Below are positions 1 through 6,868 of a DNA stretch of 24,935 nucleotides, one piece after another. The notes beneath the pieces were generated by a model. It ran no database searches. It saw only the letters and a program-made list of their open reading frames with translations, and was not told the origin of the DNA. The stretch's first letter is position 1. The number at the start of each line of letters is the position of its first letter. Origin of the DNA: Candidatus Staskawiczbacteria bacterium (lineage in GTDB: Bacteria > Patescibacteriota > Minisyncoccia > Minisyncoccales > Staskawiczbacteraceae); contig JAPLZD010000047.1 of the NCBI GenBank assembly GCA_026395195.1, positions 1 to 24,935 of the forward strand, in the 5' to 3' direction. The position numbers were made by a program, and so were the translations under genes.

Positions 1-274
1 CCCGATTCTGTTCGTTTTTTAATTCTGGCCCATTGCTTTGACATTTGTTTTTGTCCGTACGCCTGCCAGGCAAAAAATTCCGAAACATCCTCTAAAAACT
101 TATATCGAAGCCAGGAGGAATTAATCATAAAATAAATAACGAATGCCAAAAAAAACATCGCGCAGGCAACGAAAATTAACTTCACCGGAAAAAGGAAGTC
201 TTGTATTTGAGACGAGGATATAAAATAGATAAAATCTTTTATTCCGAAAAAATTGTATAATGCTTCCCAGCTCA
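1..274 (-). CDS. Partial gene, N-terminal part of a single-pass membrane protein of unknown function
   Basis: The reverse strand reads open from an ATG at 274 to the window edge, giving 91 residues without a stop. The start is MSWEALYNFFGIKDF. A hydrophobic segment around residues 29-52 (FPVKLIFVACAMFFLAFVIY) looks like one membrane helix, and a basic, polar stretch follows (KQWARIKKRTE). The ATG lies 8 nt beyond the gatA stop, so the gene is probably the last visible member of the gatC-gatA run. From memory, similar short proteins with one helix and a charged tail are common in Parcubacteria and have no assigned function. The C-terminus is outside the window and no function is proposed. No Shine-Dalgarno sequence is visible upstream. 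Confidence 0.7.
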
Positions 275-282
275 TTTTTCTA

Positions 283-1695
283 TTATAACATTTTTTCCAA
301 CTGTTCGGCTATACTCATAATTTTGTCTTCTTGGAAGTGATTGCCGATTATTTGAAGTCCCACCGGTAAATTCCCAATTTTTCCGGCCGGCATTGATAAC
401 CCTGGCAAACCGGCTAATTTCAAAGGAATGGTATAAATATCAGCCAGATACATAGACATCGGATTATCTGCTTTCTCGCCTATTTTAAATGCGGGGAAAG
501 GGGAAACCGGACAAAACAGAACATCAACTGTTTTGAAAGCCTTGGCAAAATCCTGTTTTATTAATTCGCGGACCTCCTGCGCTTTTTTGTAATATGCATC
601 ATAATATCCGGATGACAAACAATATGTTCCAATCATAATTCTTCTTTTTACTTCCTCTCCCAGTCCCCTTCCTCTTGTTTTTAAATATACTTCCGAGAGA
701 TTTTCTGCGGGTTCGGACAATCCGTATCTTATTCCGTCAAATCTGGCCAAATTAGCCGATATTTCAGATGGATCAATAATATAATAACAAGCCAAAGCAA
801 ACTCTGAGCTTGGCAGGCTCATTTCCACAATTTTTGCCCCCGCTTCTTTTGCTTTTTTTATAGCTCCTCGAATTATTTTTTCGACCTCGGGTTCAATGCC
901 CTTGGCAAAATACTCTTTTGGAACTCCAATCTTTAAATTTGAAATTTGAAATTTGAAATTTGAAATACCTGGCTCAACGCTTGTTGCGTCCATTGAATCT
1001 TTTCCTTTAATGACATCAAAAACAATTTTTGCATCTTCAACATTCTTAGCAAATGGCCCTATTTGATCTAGTGACGACGCATGAGCAATCAAACCATATC
1101 TTGAAACAGCTCCATAAGTAGGGCACAACCCCACAACTCCGCAAAAAGATGCCGGCTGCCTTATTGAGCCCCCTGTGTCAGAGCCCAAAGAAAAACATGC
1201 TTCGTTTGCGGCAACAGAAGCAGCAGAACCGCCAGAACTCCCTCCGGCTACTCTTGCGCTGTCGTGCGGATTTTTTGTTGCGCCAAACGCTGAATTTTCA
1301 GTAGATGAACCCATTGTAAATTCATCTGTATTTGTTTTTCCCAAAATAACAGCCCCCTGCTCTTTTAATTTTTTAATTACAGTTGCGTCATAGGGAGCAA
1401 TATAGTTTTCTAAAATTTTTGAAGCGGCTGTGCATTTTTGCCCTTCAACTAAAATTGCGTCTTTAATTGCGCAGGGCACGCCAATTAACTCTAAAAACTC
1501 TCCTGAAGCAATTTTTTTATCAGCCTGCTCTGCCTGCGTTAAAGCTAATTCTTCCGTCACTGATAAAAAAGCGTTTAAATCTTTATCAATTTTTTTAATC
1601 CTGTCTAAATAAGCTTCTGTCAGTTCAACCGAAGAAAACTCCTTATTTTTCAGGCCTTCGCGAGCTTTTTTAATTGTAAAATCGGCCAGTTCCAT
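283..1695 (-). CDS. gatA: Asp-tRNA(Asn)/Glu-tRNA(Gln) amidotransferase subunit A
   Basis: This is the amidase subunit of the GatCAB complex, which releases ammonia from glutamine so that mischarged Glu-tRNA(Gln) and/or Asp-tRNA(Asn) can be converted to the correct species. At 470 residues it has nearly the usual length. The amidase-signature core is intact: Lys78 (in GVPCAIKDA), cis-Ser153 (GGSSGGS) and nucleophile Ser177 (DTGGSIRQPA), each one position before the Staphylococcus GatA triad Lys79/Ser154/Ser178. The start overlaps the gatC stop by one base (TAATG), which suggests translational coupling. Residues about 243-255 in the linker before LKIGVPKEYF are encoded by a heptamer repeat, described separately. 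gatB is not in the window. Confidence 0.97.
   Translation of the reverse strand: MELADFTIKKAREGLKNKEFSSVELTEAYLDRIKKIDKDLNAFLSVTEELALTQAEQADKKIASGEFLELIGVPCAIKDAILVEGQKCTAASKILENYIAPYDATVIKKLKEQGAVILGKTNTDEFTMGSSTENSAFGATKNPHDSARVAGGSSGGSAASVAANEACFSLGSDTGGSIRQPASFCGVVGLCPTYGAVSRYGLIAHASSLDQIGPFAKNVEDAKIVFDVIKGKDSMDATSVEPGISNFKFQISNLKIGVPKEYFAKGIEPEVEKIIRGAIKKAKEAGAKIVEMSLPSSEFALACYYIIDPSEISANLARFDGIRYGLSEPAENLSEVYLKTRGRGLGEEVKRRIMIGTYCLSSGYYDAYYKKAQEVRELIKQDFAKAFKTVDVLFCPVSPFPAFKIGEKADNPMSMYLADIYTIPLKLAGLPGLSMPAGKIGNLPVGLQIIGNHFQEDKIMSIAEQLEKML
934..966. repeat. Heptamer tandem repeat (GAAATTT)n inside gatA
   Basis: The unit GAAATTT occurs about four and a half times in a row. Read on the minus strand it is TTTCAAA-type repeats that encode ISNFKFQISNLK in the GatA frame. 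The same kind of short A/T heptamer with a GAA/TTC core forms the intergenic repeat at 6764-6865. Because 28 bp of repeat is not a multiple of three, the present copy number and flanks must happen to keep the frame. Confidence 0.85.
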
Positions 1696-1976
1696 TACAG
1701 TATTGATTTTACCTTAATATAGCCGTCCTTTTTATCTGGGGCCGCAGCAATCAGTTTTTCTGCTATAGTAGCATTCCGGGGGGTTGTCTCGTCTTTGCGT
1801 AAATTTTTATTGCCAACTACAAAATTTTTAGTTTTTGCCGGATTTGGGGCTTTTTTAAGAAGATTGAAATAATCCAAAATTTCCGATAGATCTTTCTGCA
1901 TTTTTTCCGTTTCCTTTTCCGTCAATTCCAATCTCGCCAATTTTGCAATATGTTTTACTTCTTCCTTTGAAATCAT
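1695..1976 (-). CDS. gatC: Asp-tRNA(Asn)/Glu-tRNA(Gln) amidotransferase subunit C
   Basis: This is the small clamp subunit of GatCAB, which wraps around GatA and stabilises the complex. It has 93 residues, the normal size. The N-terminus (ISKEEVKHIAKLARLELTEKE) and the following helix ending in ILDYFNLLKKA are characteristic of the family, as is the C-terminal extended tail, which here ends in KVKSIL. The gene is immediately upstream of gatA with a one-base overlap and 29 bp downstream of mreB1. The ATG at 1976 has no Shine-Dalgarno sequence. Confidence 0.95.
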   Translation of the reverse strand: MISKEEVKHIAKLARLELTEKETEKMQKDLSEILDYFNLLKKAPNPAKTKNFVVGNKNLRKDETTPRNATIAEKLIAAAPDKKDGYIKVKSIL

Positions 1977-2005
1977 ACTTTTAATTTATACTAACAAAAA
2001 ATAAA

Positions 2006-3058
2006 TTACCTTGGGACTGCTCCTTCTTCATCTTTAGACATAACATCCGCCAGGGTCTGGATATTTTCCAAAGCAATTCCAGCTCCCCTCACAACTGCTG
2101 TCAGCGGGTCATCAATTATTTTACATGGCATTTTTGTTTCTTTGGAAATTAAAACATCCAAACCGCGCAGCAAGCTTCCTCCACCCGCCAAATAAATTCC
2201 ATTAGTCATTACGTCAGCCAATAATTCCGGCGGAGTTTCCTCAATTGTTGTTTTAATAGCCTGAATAATCAGTTTTACGGATCTGTCTAAGGCTCTTTGG
2301 ATGTCATCGTTAAAAACCACCACTTCCTCTGGCAAGCCGGTTACCAAATTTCTTCCGCGCATGGGCATTTCTTTTTTTTCTTTTAAAGGCAAAGCTGATC
2401 CGATATTTATTTTTAAAAGCTCTGCTGTTCTCTGGCCGACTAAAAGCTTATATTCTTTTTGGGCAAAGTCGATAATATCATTATCTAATTTATCTCCGGC
2501 AATGCGCAGACTTCTTGAGGTTACTATGCCCCCAAGAGAAATTACCGCCACTTCTGTTGTCCCTCCGCCAATATCAACAATAAAATTACCGCCGGCGTCC
2601 TGTATGGGCAGTTTGGCTCCAATGGCTGAAGCAAGCGGCTCCTCAATCAAAAAAACCGTCCTTGCTCCTGCATTTTTTGCCGCGTCCCTTACCGCCTTTC
2701 TTTCCACCTCTGTGACTCCGCAAGGAATGCCAATGATAACTCTTGGCATGCTGAATATTTTTTTGCCGGAAGCAATGGCTTTTTCAATAAAATATTTTAA
2801 CATTTGCTCTGTCACTTCAAAGTCGGAAATTACGCCATTCACAAGCGGTCTTGTAGCTGAAATGTAAGCTGGCGTGCGGCCAACCATTTTTTTTGCTTCT
2901 TCCCCAATTGCCAAAATCTGGCCGGTTTTATTATTTATCGCTACAACCGACGGCTCATTGATTATTATTCCCCTGTCTTTCACGTAAACTAAAGAGTTAG
3001 CGGTTCCTAAATCAATCGCCATGTCCACCGATAGTAATGAGCGTATCCTCTTAAACAT
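2006..3058 (-). CDS. mreB: Rod-shape-determining actin homologue MreB (paralogue 1)
   Basis: MreB forms ATP-dependent membrane-associated filaments that direct lateral peptidoglycan synthesis. Visible actin-fold motifs are phosphate loop 1 (DLGTANSLVY, residues 16-25), phosphate loop 2 (VDIGGGTTEVAVISLGG) and the adenosine motif (GIYLAGGGSLLRGLD). The N-terminal MFKRIRSLLSVD is plausible as a short membrane-binding helix. At 350 residues it has standard length. It abuts proS with no intergenic base (proS stop at 3059-3061, mreB ATG at 3056-3058). A second MreB is encoded at 9669-10676. No mreC, mreD, pbp2 or rodA gene is next to either copy. Confidence 0.95.
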   Translation of the reverse strand: MFKRIRSLLSVDMAIDLGTANSLVYVKDRGIIINEPSVVAINNKTGQILAIGEEAKKMVGRTPAYISATRPLVNGVISDFEVTEQMLKYFIEKAIASGKKIFSMPRVIIGIPCGVTEVERKAVRDAAKNAGARTVFLIEEPLASAIGAKLPIQDAGGNFIVDIGGGTTEVAVISLGGIVTSRSLRIAGDKLDNDIIDFAQKEYKLLVGQRTAELLKINIGSALPLKEKKEMPMRGRNLVTGLPEEVVVFNDDIQRALDRSVKLIIQAIKTTIEETPPELLADVMTNGIYLAGGGSLLRGLDVLISKETKMPCKIIDDPLTAVVRGAGIALENIQTLADVMSKDEEGAVPR

Positions 3059-4303
3059 TTATTTTATGATTTTCACCAACTGTTTTGCCTTAACAAGTTT
3101 TACTGACTTTTTATCCCTTTCCTTAATCTCGACTGAATTTTTAGCCAATGTTTTTTCCGAGACAACAACCCTGTAAGGAATGCCGATTAAATCTGCGTCT
3201 GCAAATTTTTCTCCGGCTGTCTTGTCTACTCTATCATCATATAATACTTCAATATTTTCTTTTTGCAAATCTTGATAAATTTTCAATGCCGTGGCTTTAA
3301 CTTTTTTGTCGTTAGAACCTATTTCTATCAAATGAACCGCAAACGGAGCAATTGATTTTGGCCAAATAATTCCGTTGTCGTCATAGTTTGTCTCAACAAC
3401 CGAACCCATTGCTCTTCCCAGACCAATTCCGAAACATCCCATAAATACAGGCTTTTCTGTTCCGTCTCTATCTTTAAATTTCAGGTCAAAGGGGAGAGAA
3501 AATTTTGTATTCAGTTTAAAAATATTTCCAACCTCAACCGCTTTTTTTTCTTCAAAATTATCCGAACTGCATTCCGGGCATGCCGGATTTTCTTCTTTTA
3601 TTTCTTTGTTTATTGCAGTTTTGCACTTATTACAAATATAAATTGTATCTTCGCCTGCCGGAGTAAGCATTTGAAACTCATGGGAATATTTTGAAAAAGT
3701 TCCCCCAGAAGCCAGGGTTAAGTACGTATCTTTCCCAATCCCCAATTCTTTGAAGATGTTGAAATAAACTTTTGTCAATTTATCGTAATATTTGTCCAAG
3801 TCCGCCTGGCTTTCATGAAAAGAATACATATCTTTCATCAAAAATTCCCTTGTCCTCAGCAATCCTGATTTTACCCGCAATTCATCCCTAAATTTTGTCT
3901 GAATTTGAAAAACCGAAAATGGCAAGTCTCTGTATGAAAAAATAATTTTTTTTGCCAATGGGCTCACAACTTCCTCGTGCGTCGGACCTAGCGCATATTC
4001 CTTGTCGCCGGAACCAGAAACTTTAAAAAGTATTTCCAAATTATTCCATCTTCCGGTTTTTACCCAATTTTCTTTTGGCTGCAAAACAGGCATTAGAATT
4101 TCCTGTCCGCCCGCTTCAACCATATTTTTCCTGATTATATTTTCAATGTTTTTCAAAACTCTGAATCCCAGCGGCAAAAAAGAATAGACTCCTGCCATCA
4201 GCTGGTCCACAAATCCGGCCCGTGCCAGCAAATCGTGGGAAATCGCTTCCGCCTCCGCAGATTTTTCTCTTGTTGTTTTATAAAATAATTTAGATTGCAG
4301 CAT
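3059..4303 (-). CDS. proS: Prolyl-tRNA synthetase, short form without the INS editing domain
   Basis: This class II synthetase charges tRNA(Pro) with proline. Visible parts are motif 2 (about residues 138-163, including FRDELRVKSGLLRTREF and MKDMYSFH), motif 3 (GCFGIGLGRAMGS, 289-301) and the C-terminal anticodon-binding domain from about residue 318. At 414 residues it is some 150 shorter than the E. coli type (about 570), because the INS editing domain that normally sits between motifs 2 and 3 is missing. In that place is a short insert with CxxC-x14-CxxC (Cys224, 227, 242, 245) that looks like a zinc ribbon. INS-less ProRS is known from alphaproteobacteria and mitochondria. The gene lies between rseP (21 bp away) and mreB1 (no gap). 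Confidence 0.95.
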   Translation of the reverse strand: MLQSKLFYKTTREKSAEAEAISHDLLARAGFVDQLMAGVYSFLPLGFRVLKNIENIIRKNMVEAGGQEILMPVLQPKENWVKTGRWNNLEILFKVSGSGDKEYALGPTHEEVVSPLAKKIIFSYRDLPFSVFQIQTKFRDELRVKSGLLRTREFLMKDMYSFHESQADLDKYYDKLTKVYFNIFKELGIGKDTYLTLASGGTFSKYSHEFQMLTPAGEDTIYICNKCKTAINKEIKEENPACPECSSDNFEEKKAVEVGNIFKLNTKFSLPFDLKFKDRDGTEKPVFMGCFGIGLGRAMGSVVETNYDDNGIIWPKSIAPFAVHLIEIGSNDKKVKATALKIYQDLQKENIEVLYDDRVDKTAGEKFADADLIGIPYRVVVSEKTLAKNSVEIKERDKKSVKLVKAKQLVKIIK

Positions 4304-4324
4304 GCTTTTATATTTTAATTTTTA

Positions 4325-5446
4325 TTACCGCTGAAGCGATGATTTAAAATAATCCGTAACGCGCGGGATGTCGTATTTTATTGTTATAAAGATATAAAGG
4401 CATATCAATATAGCAAAAAATACAATTGTTATTCTCTGTTCAACCTTAACAGAAACCGGCTTGCCCTTTATTTTTTCTATCAGCAAAAATACTAATTTTC
4501 CGCCGTCTAGGGCCGGAATGGGAAACAAATTAAATATAGCCACTAGAACAGATATTATCCCGACAAAGTAAATAAAAAATCCTATGCCATAGCTGGCTGC
4601 ATTAGCCAGAAACACGGTAATTCCCAAGGGGCCCGCAAATGCCGATCCTTCCGGCAAAGGCTTACGATAAAACAAATCAGAAATTACCTGCCACAAACCC
4701 TTAAGAGAATTTATTGTTGTCTGCCAGGTATAAATTGCGCCCTGCAACGGCGCTTCATACCATGAATATTTTTTGATGAAAGTGCCTATTCTTTCCAAGC
4801 CTATGCCAATTGCTCCCTGGCCGGCCGGAGGATTTGCTCTGGGAGTCAAAGAGGTTTCGATGCTCTTTCCGCTCCTATCGATTGTAAGCATGACAGATTT
4901 TCCCAAATTTTCCTTCAAAAAATCCTGAAAATCTTTTATTTTATTAAATTTAACATTCTCACCGGAAATTAACACATCTCCAATTTTTAAGCCGGCCTGG
5001 CTTGCCGGGGAATTTTGAGATACCGAGGTTACTTCAATATGTAAATTTGTAAATCCTTGTGCGCTTTGATCATCCTGCACCGGAAGGTCTGCTCCTGTGG
5101 CAAAAACAATGGAAAACAAAATTATGGCCGCAATCCAAAAAGCAACAACCCCGCCGATTATAATCAAAACTCTCTGCCAAATTTTAAGATTGGTAAAACT
5201 TCTGTAGTCGTCTACTCCGCCTTCTTCGCCGTAAATTTTTACAAAGGCTCCAAGCGGTATCCAGTTTACAGAATAAATTGTTTCTCCAATTTTTTTTCCG
5301 AACATTCTTGGCGGGTATCCAATTCCAAACTCGTCAACCCGCACCCCAAATTTCTTGGCTATAATAAAGTGCCCGAATTCATGAATAATCATCAGGGCAA
5401 TCAAACTCAAAAATGCAACTGCTAAAATTAAAATTGAAGAAAGCAT
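4325..5446 (-). CDS. rseP: RseP-type site-2 intramembrane metalloprotease
   Basis: Site-2 proteases cut transmembrane segments, typically of anti-sigma factors or leftover signal peptides. The zinc site HEFGH (His22, Glu23, His26) lies in the first hydrophobic segment. A PDZ domain follows at about residues 125-190 (SPASQAGLKIGDVLISGENV), then the second active-site motif NLFPIPALDGGKL and a final membrane helix. I place the start at the ATG at 5446; the longest open frame begins three bases earlier with TTG. The protein is 373 residues, the usual size. It sits between frr and proS, an order seen in other bacteria where frr, rseP and proS cluster. No anti-sigma substrate is encoded nearby. 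Confidence 0.94.
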   Translation of the reverse strand: MLSSILILAVAFLSLIALMIIHEFGHFIIAKKFGVRVDEFGIGYPPRMFGKKIGETIYSVNWIPLGAFVKIYGEEGGVDDYRSFTNLKIWQRVLIIIGGVVAFWIAAIILFSIVFATGADLPVQDDQSAQGFTNLHIEVTSVSQNSPASQAGLKIGDVLISGENVKFNKIKDFQDFLKENLGKSVMLTIDRSGKSIETSLTPRANPPAGQGAIGIGLERIGTFIKKYSWYEAPLQGAIYTWQTTINSLKGLWQVISDLFYRKPLPEGSAFAGPLGITVFLANAASYGIGFFIYFVGIISVLVAIFNLFPIPALDGGKLVFLLIEKIKGKPVSVKVEQRITIVFFAILICLYIFITIKYDIPRVTDYFKSSLQR

Positions 5447-5467
5447 CAAATTTTTAAAGAATTAATT

Positions 5468-6022
5468 TTATGCGATTTCGTTTTTCTTTTTCTCCACTAA
5501 ATTTTTTATTTTTTCCTGGTAGTCGTCAACAACTTTTTGCAATTCGTCTTTTCCGCGGAATTTGTCGTCTTCTGAAATTTCTTTGGCAATTTTTGCTGCC
5601 TGAATTTTATTCCACGCATCCTCTCTCGCGTGCCTCATTGTTTGTTTTGCCTGTTCTGCTTTTTCGCCTAATGTTTTCGACAGTGCGTGCCTATATTCTT
5701 CCGTGAGAGTCGGCAAATTTAATCTTATAACGTTTTTATCAACAATTACCGACATGCCAAGGCCTGACTGCGAAATTGCCTTTTCAATTGGTTCTAAATA
5801 CGAACCATCCCATGGCTGAATTACAATTTGGTTTGTTGACGGCGTTGAAATCGCGCCAAGCTGTTTTAAGGGAAACTTTTGGCCGAAGGCATTCACTTCA
5901 ATGTCTTCAACCAAAGCAGGGCTTGCCCTTGAAGTCCTTATTTTCTGTATTTCTCCCTCTAAAAATTTGAATGCTTTTTCAAATTCCGGCTTAGCCTTAT
6001 CTATAAATTCTTTATAACTCAT
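5468..6022 (-). CDS. frr: Ribosome recycling factor
   Basis: RRF acts with EF-G after termination to split the post-termination ribosome. The 184-residue length is normal. Typical segments are KTGRASPALVE-like RTSRASPALVEDIEV near residues 30-43, the hinge region with the AISTPSTNQIVIQPWD block, and the C-terminal helical arm with LTEEYRHALSK and RDELQKVVDDYQEKI-like GKDELQKVVDDYQEKIKNLV. The ATG at 6022 overlaps the holB stop in an ATGA arrangement, so translation is probably coupled to holB. The stop is followed by 21 bases before the rseP ATG. Confidence 0.97.
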   Translation of the reverse strand: MSYKEFIDKAKPEFEKAFKFLEGEIQKIRTSRASPALVEDIEVNAFGQKFPLKQLGAISTPSTNQIVIQPWDGSYLEPIEKAISQSGLGMSVIVDKNVIRLNLPTLTEEYRHALSKTLGEKAEQAKQTMRHAREDAWNKIQAAKIAKEISEDDKFRGKDELQKVVDDYQEKIKNLVEKKKNEIA

Positions 6023-6756
6023 ATATTCATTAATAACACCTCTAATGCCAACTTTGGATTGACATTAGTAAAAGTTATTTTATTATTAATATCTTCTATT
6101 AATTTTATATCTTTCTTTAACTTTGATACGGGGGCGCCCGCGGAAACCGCGTCTAAGAGCTGACGCCTAAAATATTTTTGTAAAACCTCCAAAATTTCAC
6201 CGAGGTTTTGCTGCTCAAAGTCTAAAGATTTTGCATATTTAAATTTTTCTGAAAGATTGCTGCAGGAAACCTTCAAAATTTCCTGCAAAATTTTATTTTC
6301 TTGCTCAATTTTTTCCCGGCTCAAAACGGGCTTTCCGAAAAATTTAATAATCTGACAACGGGAATATATGGTGGGCAAAAGCATATCCGGCCTTGAAGAA
6401 ATTAAGATAATAACCGTGTTGCCTTTCGGCTCTTCTAAGGTTTTTAAAAAACAGCTTTGCGCCTCTTGATTCATTGAGTGCGCGTCATCAACAACTACGG
6501 TTTTAAAATTTCTATAATATGGCTTATAGCTTAAAAAATTTTGGATCTCCCTGATTTTTGCGATTGAAATTTCCCCGCCGTCTCCAGCCCTAACAAGCAT
6601 TAAATCTGGAAATTTACAGCCGATAAATTCTGCAAATTCTTTCGCAAAATTATTCTTGCCTAAATTTTTTGGTCCTATAAATAAATACGCATGCGAAAGC
6701 TGGTTTGTCTCAAAATTTTTTCTTAAAAATTCCCACTGCTTTTTATGCCCAACCAT
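6019..6756 (-). CDS. holB: DNA polymerase III clamp-loader delta' subunit
   Basis: This AAA+-fold protein is a non-motor subunit of the clamp loader that places the sliding clamp on DNA. The start is MVGHKKQWEFL with SHAYLFIGP at residues 21-29. The P-loop reads GPKNLGKNN (28-36), with Asn after the lysine instead of Thr or Ser, which fits a subunit that need not hydrolyse ATP. Walker B-like VVVDDAHSM (87-95), the block KTLEEP and the SRC motif (132-134) follow. At 245 residues it is shorter than E. coli delta' (334), and I see no four-cysteine zinc module. It overlaps frr by four bases. Its upstream region is filled by a repeat and shows no clear promoter. An assignment as a DnaX-like protein is less likely given the size and degenerate P-loop. 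Confidence 0.87.
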   Translation of the reverse strand: MVGHKKQWEFLRKNFETNQLSHAYLFIGPKNLGKNNFAKEFAEFIGCKFPDLMLVRAGDGGEISIAKIREIQNFLSYKPYYRNFKTVVVDDAHSMNQEAQSCFLKTLEEPKGNTVIILISSRPDMLLPTIYSRCQIIKFFGKPVLSREKIEQENKILQEILKVSCSNLSEKFKYAKSLDFEQQNLGEILEVLQKYFRRQLLDAVSAGAPVSKLKKDIKLIEDINNKITFTNVNPKLALEVLLMNI

Positions 6757-6763
6757 GCTTGGA

Positions 6764-6865
6764 AACTCGAAATTCGAATATCGAAACTCGAAACATATTT
6801 TGAATTTTTTTAATTTTGAAAATTCTAATTTGTTTCGGATTTCGGATTTCGTGCTTCGGATTTAT
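6764..6865. repeat. CPR-type intergenic repeat built of short TCCGAA / TTTCGA units
   Basis: The whole gap between holB and the Cys-rich gene is made of short iterated units. Read on the minus strand, the first third has three TCCGAA units and one GCACGAA unit, the middle is A/T-only with AATTTTCAAAATT symmetry, and the last third has TTTCGAGTTTCGATATTCGAATTTCG-like units (plus strand cgaaa/cgaat words). The two ends are roughly complementary, so a long imperfect hairpin is possible. It resembles repeats I recall scattered through Parcubacteria genomes. It could be a dispersed repeat, a transcription end or both. Confidence 0.75.
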
Positions 6866-6868
6866 CTT

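Noticed and set aside
61..71. Short GCCTG-C-CAGGC palindrome as another copy of the GC-rich repeat
   Set aside because: It is only 11 bp, lies within the partial membrane-protein frame and may be ordinary coding sequence (AWQA).
2301..2867. Plus-strand 188-codon open frame antisense to mreB1
   Set aside because: The minus strand carries a full, well-conserved MreB; the antisense frame has no recognisable domain.
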